64,000 nt of DNA from Actinoplanes nipponensis (lineage in GTDB: Bacteria > Actinomycetota > Actinomycetes > Mycobacteriales > Micromonosporaceae): the NCBI RefSeq assembly GCF_016862275.1, contig NZ_BOMQ01000027.1, forward strand, positions 30,634 through 94,633, read 5' to 3'. The position numbers and the translations under genes are program-made. Under the pieces are notes generated by a model. The model made no database searches. It had not been told where the DNA came from and saw only the letters and a list, made by a program, of their open reading frames with translations. Positions 1-8,314 of the stretch are shown here, piece after piece; position 1 is the stretch's first letter, and each line of letters opens with the position of its first letter.

Positions 1-167
1 CCGACTCCCCACCTAGACCGGATCAGGCGTCCCTCAGCCTAGGAACTCGGTGACCACACATCAATGGTTGCGCATGTGTCACTTCTTGCGGCGCGGCCCG
101 CCCGCCACCGGCGGAATTCCCGCCCCGGCGCCGCCCGGCCGCCGGAAACGGCGGATCCGGCGGCCCG

Positions 168-173
168 TAGGGT
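168..173 (+). promoter_or_regulatory. Probable -10 element of a leaderless promoter
   Basis: TAGGGT is followed by exactly six bases (cgaggg) and then the ATG at 180. The TAnnnT hexamer six to seven bases before a start codon is the known layout of leaderless actinobacterial genes. The GAGGG just before the ATG is too close to act as a normal ribosome site. Upstream, bases 1-167 hold no gene; a loose inverted repeat ACACAT/ATGTGT sits at 56-79 with a 12-base loop. Confidence 0.5.
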
Positions 174-179
174 CGAGGG

Positions 180-962
180 ATGATCAGCTACTTCGAGCGG
201 GCCGGCGCGGGCCGGTTCCGGCCCACCGCCGCGACCGGCGGCGCCTGGGCCGTCGACGAGCAGCACATCAGCCCGATGACCGGCCTGATCGTGCACGCCG
301 TCGAGCAGTTCGCGGCCGCGCGCGGCGCCGACGGCATGGTGGTCGCCCGGGTGAGCATGGACATCCTCGGGGTGCTCAAGCTCGAGGAGTTCGAGATCCG
401 GGTCGAGACCGTGCGGCCGGGACGCACCATCGAGCTGGTGGAGGCCGTGGTGATCGCCCGCGGCCGGCCCGCGGTCCGGGCCCGGGTCTGGCGGCTGGCC
501 GAGCACGACACGGCGGCCGTCACGGGCGGCCAGGGGCCGGCGCTGCCCCACCCGGAGACGGCGACCGGCTGGGCGATGTCCGACGCGTGGCCCGGCGAGT
601 TCATCACCACCCTCGACGTCCGCCCGATCGGCACGGTCGGCCCGGGCCGCACCACCGCCTGGGTCTCCACCCCGCTCGACCTGGTGGCCGGCGAGCCGGT
701 CAGCAACCTCGCCCGCTACCTGGCGCTGGTCGACACGGCCAACGGCATCGCGATCCGCGAGTCGCCCAAGGAGTGGCTGTTCCCGAACCTGGACCTGACG
801 ATCCACCTGCACCGGCAGCCGCGCGGACCGTGGACCGGCCTGGACACCACTGTGGTCTTCGGCGCGCGGGGGCACGGCCTGACCTCGACCACGCTGCACG
901 ACCTGGACGGGCCGGTGGGCCGCGCCGAGCAGATCCTCACGGTCCGGCCGGCGGCGCGGTAG
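180..962 (+). CDS. Thioesterase/hot-dog-type acyl-CoA hydrolase-like protein
   Basis: The 260-residue product reads as a soluble double hot-dog protein of the acyl-CoA thioesterase superfamily. It has an early YFERAGAGRF and ISPMTGLIVHAVE region, a GRTIELVEAVV strand typical of the first hot-dog fold, and a second half with TTLDVRPIGTVGPGR. Family members hydrolyse or bind acyl-CoA in the cytosol; the substrate cannot be read from the sequence. There is no signal peptide or membrane segment. The ATG is chosen because a TAGGGT -10 ends six bases upstream, so the mRNA is probably leaderless. It stands alone: a hydrolase remnant follows on the same strand. The family call is from overall pattern, not from catalytic residues. 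Confidence 0.6.
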   Translation: MISYFERAGAGRFRPTAATGGAWAVDEQHISPMTGLIVHAVEQFAAARGADGMVVARVSMDILGVLKLEEFEIRVETVRPGRTIELVEAVVIARGRPAVRARVWRLAEHDTAAVTGGQGPALPHPETATGWAMSDAWPGEFITTLDVRPIGTVGPGRTTAWVSTPLDLVAGEPVSNLARYLALVDTANGIAIRESPKEWLFPNLDLTIHLHRQPRGPWTGLDTTVVFGARGHGLTSTTLHDLDGPVGRAEQILTVRPAAR

Positions 963-972
963 TCAGTCACCC

Positions 973-1200
973 GTGCCGGCGCCGCTGGACTACGACCGGC
1001 CGCACGGCGTCGAGGTCGCCCTCTCGCTGGGCCGGCTGCCCGCACCACCCGGATCGGCAGCGCCGACGGCGCCCGCCGCACGCTCGGCGGCGTCCCGGCT
1101 GCTGCCGAACTCGCGGCTGCCGTCCGACGCCGGGTGGGGCCACGCGGCGTACTTCATCGCCGGCAACGCCTGCGTGGGCGGCCTGGCCGCGGCAGGCGTT
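973..1200 (+). pseudogene. Deletion remnant of a TAP-like alpha/beta hydrolase (tripeptidyl aminopeptidase type)
   Basis: The reading frame opens with VPAPLDYDRPHGVEVALSL, which matches the region just after the signal peptide in secreted TAP-type alpha/beta hydrolases. About 35 residues later it reads LLPNSRLPSDAGWGHAAYF and GNACV, which matches their C-terminal TAP-like domain. The intervening roughly 350 residues, including the nucleophile elbow and the Asp, are absent, and the frame then runs without a stop into the antisense of the next gene. Both fragments are in one frame, so a single large internal deletion is the simplest explanation. It cannot encode an active enzyme. The reading rests on motif recognition. 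Confidence 0.6.
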
Positions 1201-1619
1201 CAGGCCTGCGGCTGGGTGAACCGGACGGGGTTGCCGAACGGGTCGCGCAGGCCGCAGTCGATGCCGTACGGGCGCTCGGTCGGCTCCTCGGTGAACTCGA
1301 CACCCCGCTCCCGCAGCGTCTCGTAGGTCTTGCGGCAGTCGTCGGTGCTGAAGATGAGGTGCCCGCCCATCGCCCCCTTCGTGATCAGCTCGCGGACCTG
1401 CCGGGCGGTCTCCTCGGACATCGAGGGGCCGCCCGGCTTCTCCAGCAGGACGTGCCGGTCGGGCCGGCCGGGGACGCAGACGGTCAGCCATCGCATGAAG
1501 CCGAGGTCGACGTCGGCGCTGACCTCCAGGCCGAGCTTGCCGACGTAGAAGTCGAGGGCCTCGTCCTGGTCCAGGACGTAGATCTGGGAGTGCGTGATCG
1601 CGGTGAACATGGGTGTCAC
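1200..1619 (-). CDS. VOC family (glyoxalase/bleomycin-resistance fold) protein
   Basis: A 139-residue single-domain vicinal-oxygen-chelate protein. It begins with a beta strand ITHSQIYVLDQDEALDFYVGKLGLEV, the standard first half of the fold, and ends with DCGLRDPFGNPVRFTQP, the conserved closing strand with a metal-ligand or substrate-pocket position. Family members include glyoxalases, dioxygenases and antibiotic-binding proteins; the substrate is unknown here. Its stop lies just beyond the end of the hydrolase remnant on the opposite strand. Upstream, 39 bases away on the same strand, is an AraC-type regulator. Pairing of a short AraC protein with a VOC protein is common in actinobacteria and suggests co-transcription. 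Confidence 0.85.
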   Translation of the reverse strand: MTPMFTAITHSQIYVLDQDEALDFYVGKLGLEVSADVDLGFMRWLTVCVPGRPDRHVLLEKPGGPSMSEETARQVRELITKGAMGGHLIFSTDDCRKTYETLRERGVEFTEEPTERPYGIDCGLRDPFGNPVRFTQPQA

Positions 1620-1658
1620 GCTACGGCTCCGGGCCGGCGGATACTTCTCCGAAACTGC

Positions 1659-2051
1659 TCAGCCGGGCCGGGTCCAGGCCATCGTGTAACAGGTCGGCAC
1701 GACCCCGTTGGCCTTGGTCCGGGCCCGGTACTCCCGCGGCGACCGGCCGACGACGTCGCGGAAGGTGCGGCTGAACGTCCCCGGGCTGCCGAAGCCGACC
1801 CCGTAGCAGATGTCCGTCACGCTCTGCCCGGTCTCGCGCAGCAGGAACATCGCCCGTTCGATCCGGCGGCGCTGCAGGTAGCGGTGCGGGGTCTCGCCGA
1901 AGGTGGCCCGGAAGGTGCGGGTGAAGTGGGCCGGCGAGACGTGCGCGATCCGGGCCACGGCGGCCACGTCCAGCGGCTGGGCGTACGCGCGGTCCATGGC
2001 GTCCCGGGCCCGCAGCATCCGGCGGTTGCTCTGTTCCACGGCGCGGCTCAC
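1659..2051 (-). CDS. Short AraC-family transcriptional regulator
   Basis: At 130 residues this is essentially one AraC DNA-binding domain without a separate ligand-binding domain. Two helix-turn-helix motifs are visible: PLDVAAVARIAHVSPAHFTRTF near residue 30 and SVTDICYGVGFGSPGTFSRTF near residue 80, followed by the family signature VVGRSPREYR. The start is a GTG. The VOC gene follows 39 bases downstream and is the likely target or operon partner. Any effector sensing would have to be by the short C-terminal tail or a partner protein, since no sensing domain is present. Confidence 0.88.
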   Translation of the reverse strand: MSRAVEQSNRRMLRARDAMDRAYAQPLDVAAVARIAHVSPAHFTRTFRATFGETPHRYLQRRRIERAMFLLRETGQSVTDICYGVGFGSPGTFSRTFRDVVGRSPREYRARTKANGVVPTCYTMAWTRPG

Positions 2052-2081
2052 CCCGCCATGACATCACAGCGCCGGGCGGCC

Positions 2082-2678
2082 TCAGCCTCTGCTCCTGGTC
2101 ACCGTCGTCGCGGTGACCGTGCCCTCGCCGTCCGCGGCGCCCTGGACGCTGACCGTGTCGCCGGCCTTGACGTCCTTGAGCTCGGCCGCGGTGGCCGCCC
2201 GCACGGTCGTCCGCCCGCTGGTCCGGACGGTCACCACCGTGCCGTCGGCGGTCTCCACGTAGATGGTGGTGCCGTTGATCAGCTTGACCGTGCCGGTGGT
2301 CGGCGCGGCGGTGGCGGCGGTGGCCGCCGCGGTGGGGGCCGCGGTGGGGGCCGCGGTGGGGGCCGCGCCGCCGCCGAAGGCGCCGGCGGGGAAGCCGCCG
2401 GCGCCCGCACCGGTCCGGGCCCCGGCGCCGGCGCGGCCGGTCGCCGCGGTGGCGCTCGGGCCGTAGTGCTGCTGCACCTGCAGACCGCCGAGGAAGCCGG
2501 CCAGCAGCAGCGCCGCCGCGCCCAGCCCGAGCGTGCCGCGGTTCCACCAGCGCCGGGGGGCGGCCCGGGCGAGCTCGCCGGCGAGGGTGTCGTCCCGGTC
2601 GTCGTCCGGCTCGGCAGCGGCGGGGACCGCGCTCAGGACGGCGGTGTCGTCGGAAGAAGGGGTCACTGCCGTCCTCAC
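2082..2678 (-). CDS. Membrane-anchored DUF5666-like protein of the export operon
   Basis: The 198-residue product has a charged cytoplasmic N-terminus, one membrane helix (GLGAAALLLAGFLGG, about residues 51-65), a low-complexity Gly/Ala/Pro/Thr linker with PTAA repeats, and a C-terminal beta-rich domain of about 70 residues (GTVKLINGTTIYVETADG to VSVQGAADGEGTVTATTV). That domain looks like the OB-like DUF5666 fold found beside actinobacterial MacB-type exporters. Its ATG overlaps the permease stop codon by four bases (ATGA), so it is the last gene of the adaptor-ATPase-permease operon. Its role is unknown; an extracytoplasmic accessory to the exporter is inferred from position only. Confidence 0.6.
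   Translation of the reverse strand: MRTAVTPSSDDTAVLSAVPAAAEPDDDRDDTLAGELARAAPRRWWNRGTLGLGAAALLLAGFLGGLQVQQHYGPSATAATGRAGAGARTGAGAGGFPAGAFGGGAAPTAAPTAAPTAAATAATAAPTTGTVKLINGTTIYVETADGTVVTVRTSGRTTVRAATAAELKDVKAGDTVSVQGAADGEGTVTATTVTRSRG
2329..2364 (+). repeat. Three perfect 12-bp tandem repeats (coding)
   Basis: The 12-mer gcggtgggggcc occurs three times in direct succession. On the minus strand it encodes the PTAA repeats of the linker of the DUF5666-like protein. It is probably subject to slippage, but every gain or loss keeps the frame. Confidence 0.85.
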
Positions 2679-3871
2679 TCGTAGCGCAACGCGTCGATGG
2701 GGCGCAGCCGGGCCGCGCGGGCGGCGGGCAGGCCGCCGAAGAACAACCCGATCGCGATGGACACGCCCAGGGCGAGCCCGACCGAGCTGGGCACGATCAC
2801 CGGCTGCACCCCGACGATGGAGAAGCTGCTGCCGGCCAGCGCGGCGGCGACGCCCAGCGCGCCGCCGAGCACGCTCAGCAGCGTGGCCTCGATCAGGAAC
2901 TGGGTCAGGATCACCCGGCGGGGCGCGCCCAGGGCCTTGCGGATGCCGATCTCCCGGGTCCGCTCGGTGACCGTCACCAGCATGATGTTGGTGATGCCGA
3001 TCCCGCCGACCAGCAGGCTGATCGCGGCGACCGCGCCGAGCAGGGTGGTGAAGGTGTCCGCGGTCTCGGTCTGGGTGGCCAGCAGCTGCGAGGCGTTCTG
3101 GATCCGGTACGGCGCGGTGGCCCCGGCCGCGACCGCGAGCCGCTGGTTCAGGATCGTCGCCACCTGCGCCTGCACGGCGTCCACCCGGTCCGGGCTCTTC
3201 GCCCGCACCAGGATCGAGGTCAGCGCGCCGTAGCCGGTGACCACCTGGCGCACCGCGGCCAGCGGGGCGACCGCGGTGTCGTTGCCGTCCTGGAAGCCGG
3301 TCGAGCTCTTCGGGGCCAGCACGCCGGTCACGGTGAACAGCGCCCCGCCGACGGTGACCTGCTGACCCACCGGGTCGGCGCGGGGGAACAGCTCCTCGGC
3401 CACGGTACGGCCCAGCACCACGACGCGGCGGCCCTGCGCCTCGTCGTCGGCGGTGAAGGCCGACCCGCTGCCGACCGGGGTGTTGGACGAGGCGAACCAG
3501 CTCGCCGTGGTGCCGACGAACTGGTTGACGTCGTGGTCGGCGCCGGCGAAGGTGAGCGTGGCGGCCGCGCTGACCACCGGCGAGACCGCGGCGACGTCCG
3601 GCGCGAGCTGCGGGTCGGCCAGCGCGTCGGCGACCGGCTCGGTCAGGGCCGGGCCGGTGGAGCCGCCCCGGCCGGCGCTCATCACCGTGACGGTGTTGGT
3701 GCCCAGCGCCTCGATCCGCTCGTTGATCGCCTGCGCGGAGCCGTTGCCGACCGCGACGAGCAGGATCACGGCGGCGACGCCGATCAGGATGCCGAGCATG
3801 GTCAGCGCCGAGCGCAGCTTGTTGGCCGCCAGCCCGCGCAGCGCGAACCGGAGCACCTCGGCGAAGCTCAT
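2675..3871 (-). CDS. MacB-like ABC transporter permease
   Basis: The 398-residue product has the MacB/FtsX architecture: one N-terminal helix (SALTMLGILIGVAAVILLVAVG), a large extracytoplasmic domain of about 220 residues beginning INERIEALGTNTVTVM, and three C-terminal helices with the conserved REIGIRKALGAPRRVILTQFLIEA segment between the first two. It ends with the typical RPIDALRYE. Such permeases use ATP hydrolysis mechanically to move substrates delivered outside the membrane, such as peptides, siderophores and lipids. The start ATG is placed before SFAEVLRFALRGLAANKLRS. It overlaps the ATPase stop by four bases and is itself overlapped by the next gene, so the operon is tightly coupled. 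The substrate is unknown. Confidence 0.9.
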   Translation of the reverse strand: MSFAEVLRFALRGLAANKLRSALTMLGILIGVAAVILLVAVGNGSAQAINERIEALGTNTVTVMSAGRGGSTGPALTEPVADALADPQLAPDVAAVSPVVSAAATLTFAGADHDVNQFVGTTASWFASSNTPVGSGSAFTADDEAQGRRVVVLGRTVAEELFPRADPVGQQVTVGGALFTVTGVLAPKSSTGFQDGNDTAVAPLAAVRQVVTGYGALTSILVRAKSPDRVDAVQAQVATILNQRLAVAAGATAPYRIQNASQLLATQTETADTFTTLLGAVAAISLLVGGIGITNIMLVTVTERTREIGIRKALGAPRRVILTQFLIEATLLSVLGGALGVAAALAGSSFSIVGVQPVIVPSSVGLALGVSIAIGLFFGGLPAARAARLRPIDALRYE

Positions 3872-4605
3872 CGGCCAGGCCGTCCCGGCCGGGCGCCGAC
3901 CGGGACCCGGTCCAGCGGCGACTGGCGGACGTCGGTCACGATCCGGCCGTCCACCAGCCGGATCAGCCGCTTGGCGCGGTCGCCCACCTCGGGCTCGTGG
4001 GTGATCAGCACGATCGTCCGGCCGGCCGCGCTGAGCTGGTCGAAGACCTCCAGCACGTCGGCGGTGGAGCGGGTGTCCAGGTTGCCGGTGGGCTCGTCGG
4101 CCAGCAGCAGGGCCGGCTCGGTGACCAGCGCCCGGGCCACCGCGACCCGCTGCTGCTGGCCGCCGGAGAGCTGGTTGGGCTCGTGCCGGGCCCGGTCGGC
4201 CAGCCCGACGAGGGCGAGCGCGGCCATCGCCCGTTCGCGCCGCTGCCGCGGCCGGACCCCGGCGTAGGCCAGCGGCAGCTCCACGTTGGCCAGCGCCGAG
4301 GTGCGCGGGATCAGGTTGAACGCCTGGAAGATGAACCCGATGAGCCGGTTGCGGGCCAGGGCCAGCTGGCGGTCGGCGAGCCGGCTGACGTCGACGCCGT
4401 CCAGCAGGTACGTCCCCGAGCCGGGCCCGTCCAGCGCGCCGAGGATGTTCATCAGGGTGGACTTGCCGGAGCCGGACGAGCCCATGACCGCCACGTAGTC
4501 GCCCCGCTCGACCAGCAGGGAGACGCCGCGCAGGGCGTGCACGGTGGCTTCCCCCGTACCGTAGGTCTTCCGCAGCCCGCGCACCTCGAGCACCGGCCGG
4601 GTCAC
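3868..4605 (-). CDS. MacB/LolD-type ABC transporter ATPase
   Basis: A 245-residue nucleotide-binding subunit. It shows Walker A GSSGSGKSTLMN near residue 42, Q-loop FQAFNL, ABC signature LSGGQQQRVAVARAL, Walker B LLLADEPTGNLD and the H-loop LITHE. The DEPTGNLDT string and the RYGTGEATVHALRGVSL-like N-terminus are characteristic of the MacB/LolD group that partners with FtsX-fold permeases. The GTG start overlaps the preceding adaptor stop by four bases (GTGA), and the gene overlaps the permease by four bases at its end. A two-component system sits immediately upstream of the operon. Confidence 0.93.
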   Translation of the reverse strand: MTRPVLEVRGLRKTYGTGEATVHALRGVSLLVERGDYVAVMGSSGSGKSTLMNILGALDGPGSGTYLLDGVDVSRLADRQLALARNRLIGFIFQAFNLIPRTSALANVELPLAYAGVRPRQRRERAMAALALVGLADRARHEPNQLSGGQQQRVAVARALVTEPALLLADEPTGNLDTRSTADVLEVFDQLSAAGRTIVLITHEPEVGDRAKRLIRLVDGRIVTDVRQSPLDRVPVGARPGRPGR

Positions 4606-5768
4606 CGGGTGCCCCGGCCCGTGCCGCCGCCGGGGAAGCCGCCGCCCGGCGCCGCGCCACCGCCGGGGAAGCCGCCCGGCAGGCCGCCGCCGGGGAAGCC
4701 GCCGGTGGTGCCCGTCGTCGCGCCGGTGGTGGTGATCACGACCTGCTCCCCCGGTGTCAGCCCGGAGGTGATCTGGGTGACCTGGTCGCCCTCGAGCCCG
4801 ATCTCGACGGCGCGGACCTGCTGGACGCCGCCGGCCAGCACGGTGACGGTGTGCCGGTTGCCGACGGTGGTCAGCGCGGCCGCGTTGACGTACACGGCGT
4901 CGGTGACCTCGCCGGTGACCACCGCGACGGAGACGGTCTGGCCGGGCCGGGCGCCGGCCGGCACCCGGTCCAGGCTGAGCGTCACGCCGTAGGTGACCAC
5001 GTCGTTGGCGGTGGTGGCCTGCGGGTCGACGGCGACCACCCGGGCGCTCTGCCGGGTGCCGCCCAGCGCGTTCCAGGTGACCGTGGCGGCCTGCTTCTCC
5101 TTCAGCCTGGTGGCGTCGGCCTCGGCGAACGCGGCGGTCACCTGGAGCCGGGTCAGGTCGGCGATGGCGATGAAGCCGCTGCCGGCCGAGGTGGAGGAGG
5201 CCGAGGTGGCGGACGAGGAGCCCGCCGAGGAGCTGCCGAGGGTGCCGTTGACCGCGACCACCGTGCCGGCCATCGGGGCCTTGAGCGTGGTGCCGGCCAC
5301 CGCCGCCTGCGCCTCGGTGACGGCCAGCTCGGCCTGGGTGACCTCGTTCTCCGCCGACGACGGGTCCGAGCCGGCGTCCTCGGCCCGGTCCACCGCGTCC
5401 CGCGCCGCGTCCAGGTCGGCCTCGGCGGCGGTCAGCGTCCGCTTCGCCGCGCCCGGATCGACCCGGGCGAGCACCTGGCCCTTGGCGACCTGGTCGCCGA
5501 CCTTGACCGCGATCGAGGTGACGGTGCCCCCGGTCTCGAAGCCGGCGTCGGCGGAGGCGGCGCTCTCCAGCGAGCCGTCGGCGGTGACGGTGGCCGTGAC
5601 GGTGCCCTGCTGGACGGGCAGGGACCGCACGGACGCGGCGGCCGCGGCGCCGTCCGGTCCGGACACGATCCCGTACGCCCAGAGACCGCCGGCGACGAGC
5701 GCCAGGACCAGGACGGCGTTGACCGCGACCGAGGGACGGCGCAGGGAACGCGGAGGGGGCGCAGGCAT
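4602..5768 (-). CDS. Periplasmic-adaptor-like (HlyD/MacA-type) subunit of the export operon
   Basis: The 388-residue product has an uncleaved N-terminal helix (VNAVLVLALVAGGLWAYGI) and a lipoyl half-motif (GTVTSIAVKVGDQVAKGQVLARVD). A coiled-coil hairpin follows (residues about 110-170), then the second lipoyl half (TTLKAPMAGTVVAVNG) and beta-barrel domains. The Gly-rich tail carries repeated FPGGG units. In actinobacteria such adaptors sit outside the cytoplasmic membrane and couple MacB-type permeases to export. It is the first gene of a four-gene operon with four-base overlaps. The ATG lies about 65 bases before the histidine-kinase stop. I see no clear Shine-Dalgarno. Confidence 0.85.
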   Translation of the reverse strand: MPAPPPRSLRRPSVAVNAVLVLALVAGGLWAYGIVSGPDGAAAAASVRSLPVQQGTVTATVTADGSLESAASADAGFETGGTVTSIAVKVGDQVAKGQVLARVDPGAAKRTLTAAEADLDAARDAVDRAEDAGSDPSSAENEVTQAELAVTEAQAAVAGTTLKAPMAGTVVAVNGTLGSSSAGSSSATSASSTSAGSGFIAIADLTRLQVTAAFAEADATRLKEKQAATVTWNALGGTRQSARVVAVDPQATTANDVVTYGVTLSLDRVPAGARPGQTVSVAVVTGEVTDAVYVNAAALTTVGNRHTVTVLAGGVQQVRAVEIGLEGDQVTQITSGLTPGEQVVITTTGATTGTTGGFPGGGLPGGFPGGGAAPGGGFPGGGTGRGTR

Positions 5769-5833
5769 GACGGACACTGTGGCGACACCCGCTCGGAGGA
5801 ACTTCGGCTTTGGCTGGGAGCCAGCTCGGAACC

Positions 5834-7363
5834 TCAGCGGACATCCGCCCCGGAGCTGGGCAGCAGGACGCGGAAGGTAGCGCCGCGCCCGGACGGCGGG
5901 TCCAGCTCGACCCAGCCGCCGTGGCCGTGGGCGATCGCCGCGACGATGGACAGCCCCAGCCCGGAGCCGCCGCCGCGGCCCCGGGTGCGGCTGGAATCGG
6001 CCCGGTAGAGCCGTTCGAAGACCCGCGGCGCGTGCTCCGCGGGCACGCCCGGGCCGTCGTCGCTGACCTCCAGGACCGCCAGCGGTACGCCGGTGCGCAC
6101 CGTCCCCGCGTGCACGGACCCGGGCGCCGGCCGGTGCCCGGCGACCCGTCCCACCCGTACGGTGACCCGGGCCCCGGCCGCGGTGTGCTGCAACGCGTTG
6201 GCGACGAGGTTGGTGGCCACCTGGCGCAGCCCGTGCTCGTCGCCCAGCACCATGGGCGGTACGAAGGTCTCCGAGTCGTCGTCGAGGGTGGCCAGGCGTA
6301 CCGGCCGGTCCGGGACCCGGGCGTGCGCGTCGCGGATGGTGTCGGCCGCGATCTCCAGCAGGTCCACCGGGCGCAGCGCCGGCGGCCGCTGCAGGTCGAG
6401 CCGGGCCAGCAGCAGCAGGTCCTCGACCAGCACCCCCATCCGGCCGGCCTCGCCCTCGATGCGGCTCATCGACTCGTCGAGCTGCGGGCCGGGCGGGGCC
6501 CCGCCGCGCCGGTAGAGCTCCGCGAAGCCGCGGATCGAGGTCAGCGGGGTGCGCAGCTCGTGCGAGGCGTCCGCGACGAACTGCCGCAGTCGCCGCTCGG
6601 AGGCCGTGCGGGCGGACACCTCGTCCTCCAGCCGGGCCAGCATCAGGTTGAGCGCCCCGCCGAGCCGGCCGGGCTCGGTGTGCGGGTCGGTGTCGGCCAC
6701 CCGGCCCGAGAGGTTGCCGGCCGAGATCGCGGTGGCCAGCCGCTCCATCGCGGTCAGCGGGCGCAGCCCGAGCCGCACCACGAACGCCGCGCCCGCCCCG
6801 AGCAGCGCCAGGACCAGCAGCGTCACCCCGGCGTCGATGAGCAGCAGCCGCTCGCCGGTCTGCTCGACCTCGACCAGCGACGAGCCGATGACCACCGCGC
6901 CGCCGGTCCCGGGCGTCGCCGCCGCGAGCAGCCGCCAGTCCGCGCTGTCGTCCGCGGCGGCCACGGTGTACGGCCGGCCCGTGCTGGCGTGCGCCAGCAC
7001 GGTGGTCAGCGGCGCCACCGGGGGCCGGCCGGCCTCGGCGGTGGAGCTGCGGTCGGACGCCAGCGTGCCGGTGGCGGTGTAGACGTAGACCACCTGGTCG
7101 GCGCCGAGGCGCAGCTGCCGGTTGCGGGTCACGGCGCCGCCGGGCGGGGGCAGCGCGGCCCGCTGGGCGCCGGCGAACGGGCGGGACATGCCGGTGAGCT
7201 GTTCGTCGATCCGGTCCCGCAGGTAGCCGCGGATCAGCAGCAGCCCGGCGGCGTCGGCCACGACCAGCGCGAGCGCGGCCAGCGCGCCGACGACCAGCAC
7301 CAGCCGCGAGCGCAGGGTCCAGTGGCCCCACCGACGGGGACGCCAGCGGGGCCGGGCCCTCAC
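5834..7363 (-). CDS. OmpR/PhoR-class sensor histidine kinase
   Basis: A 509-residue membrane kinase. It has a first helix near residue 20 (LVLVVGALAALALVVADAAGLLLI), an extracytoplasmic sensor region of about 125 residues and a second helix (LLIDAGVTLLVLALLGAGAAFVV). HAMP follows (GLRPLTAMERLATAISAGNLS), then the HisKA H-box DASHELRTPLTSI with phosphorylatable His268. The HATPase domain has N-box NLVANALQHT, G1 VSDDGPGVP and G2 RGGGSGLGLSIV. The GTG start is supported by GAGGAG seven bases before it, inside the end of the response-regulator gene. It should signal through that regulator, seven bases upstream. Position between two exporter-adaptor loci suggests control of envelope or export stress; the stimulus is unknown. 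Confidence 0.93.
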   Translation of the reverse strand: MRARPRWRPRRWGHWTLRSRLVLVVGALAALALVVADAAGLLLIRGYLRDRIDEQLTGMSRPFAGAQRAALPPPGGAVTRNRQLRLGADQVVYVYTATGTLASDRSSTAEAGRPPVAPLTTVLAHASTGRPYTVAAADDSADWRLLAAATPGTGGAVVIGSSLVEVEQTGERLLLIDAGVTLLVLALLGAGAAFVVRLGLRPLTAMERLATAISAGNLSGRVADTDPHTEPGRLGGALNLMLARLEDEVSARTASERRLRQFVADASHELRTPLTSIRGFAELYRRGGAPPGPQLDESMSRIEGEAGRMGVLVEDLLLLARLDLQRPPALRPVDLLEIAADTIRDAHARVPDRPVRLATLDDDSETFVPPMVLGDEHGLRQVATNLVANALQHTAAGARVTVRVGRVAGHRPAPGSVHAGTVRTGVPLAVLEVSDDGPGVPAEHAPRVFERLYRADSSRTRGRGGGSGLGLSIVAAIAHGHGGWVELDPPSGRGATFRVLLPSSGADVR

Positions 7364-7370
7364 GGCCGGC

Positions 7371-8123
7371 TCACTCCTCGCCGCCGCGGGGCAGCCGCAG
7401 CGCGTAGCCGACGCCGCGCACGGTGTGGATCAGCGGCGGGCCGGCCTTGTCGATCTTGCGGCGCAGGTAGTACACGTAGGACTCGACGATGCGCCCGTCG
7501 CCGCCGAAGTCGTACTTCCAGACCCGGTCCAGGATCTGCGCCTTGCTGACCACCCGGCCCGCGTTCACCAGCAGGTACTTGAGCAGGTTGAACTCGGTGG
7601 GCGACAGCTCGACCAGCCGGCCGGCCCGGCGCACCTCGTGGGCGTCCTCGTCGAGCTCGAGGTCGGCGTAGCGCAGCACCCCGGCGTCGTCCGGCGTCAG
7701 CTCGGGCCGGCTGCGCCGCAGGATCGCCCGGATCCGCAGCACCACCTCCTCGAGGCTGAACGGCTTGGCGACGTAGTCGTCGGCGCCGGCGGTGAGCCCG
7801 GCGACCCGGTCCTCGACCGCGTCGCGGGCGGTCAGGAACAGCACCGGCGTCGAGCGCCCGGACGCGCGCAGCCGCCGGGCCACGGCGAAGCCGTCCAGGT
7901 CCGGCAGCATCACGTCGAGCACCACCAGGTCGGGCTCGAAGTCCTCGACCGCGACCAGCGCGCCGTGGCCCGACTCGGCCACCCGCACGTCGAAGGCGAC
8001 CAGCCGCAGCGTGGCGGAGAGCAGCGCGGAGATGTTGGGCTCGTCGTCGACCACCAGGACCCGGGTCGGCCGGTCGGCCGGTGGGTCGCTCAGCGCGACG
8101 GAACCGCGGTTGTCGGGATGCAC
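7371..8123 (-). CDS. OmpR/PhoB-family response regulator
   Basis: The 250-residue product has a receiver domain with acidic pocket DDE at about residues 27-29, phosphoacceptor Asp70 in VVLDVMLPDLDG, the conserved Thr/Lys (LTARDA, AKPFS), and a winged-helix DNA-binding domain (LSPTEFNLLKYLLVNAGRVVSKAQILDRV and the wing GGDGRIVESYVYYLRRKID). It starts at GTG and is followed after seven bases by its kinase, then by the export operon. A likely DNA target is an 11-bp direct repeat in the promoter region of the second adaptor and the lipoprotein (10636-10657), a spacing usual for OmpR-type proteins. That link is inference. Confidence 0.94.
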   Translation of the reverse strand: MHPDNRGSVALSDPPADRPTRVLVVDDEPNISALLSATLRLVAFDVRVAESGHGALVAVEDFEPDLVVLDVMLPDLDGFAVARRLRASGRSTPVLFLTARDAVEDRVAGLTAGADDYVAKPFSLEEVVLRIRAILRRSRPELTPDDAGVLRYADLELDEDAHEVRRAGRLVELSPTEFNLLKYLLVNAGRVVSKAQILDRVWKYDFGGDGRIVESYVYYLRRKIDKAGPPLIHTVRGVGYALRLPRGGEE

Positions 8124-8314
8124 CGCACAGGGATATCAGCGCCCCCTGTCAATACCGTAGGAATCCGCTGGGAGCGACCTGGGCCCGGTTCTGCGGGTCG
8201 AGGCCGGCGCTGTGCCGGTGCCGTCCGGCTCGGCGTGCGAGGCTGGGCGGTGTGGCCGCGGGGCGTACCGCCGGTGTGTCCGGGTCGTGCTGGCTGATGG
8301 TGAGAGGTGCTGCG

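Noticed and set aside
2329..2364. Short perfect tandem repeats as a possible CRISPR or regulatory array
   Set aside because: They are contiguous, without spacers, and encode PTAA units in a protein linker. The 37906-38025 repeats are rejected as CRISPR for the same reason.
1134..2684. Long plus-strand open frame across the AraC, VOC and DUF5666 region
   Set aside because: It is antisense to three genes with clear domains and its translation is low-complexity Arg/Gly/Ala/Pro. Long antisense frames are expected at this GC content.
8147..8152. TTGACA on the minus strand upstream of the response-regulator gene as a -35
   Set aside because: The nearest TATCCC is only 11 bases away, and at 17 bases the hexamer is TGTGCG, so no complete promoter results.
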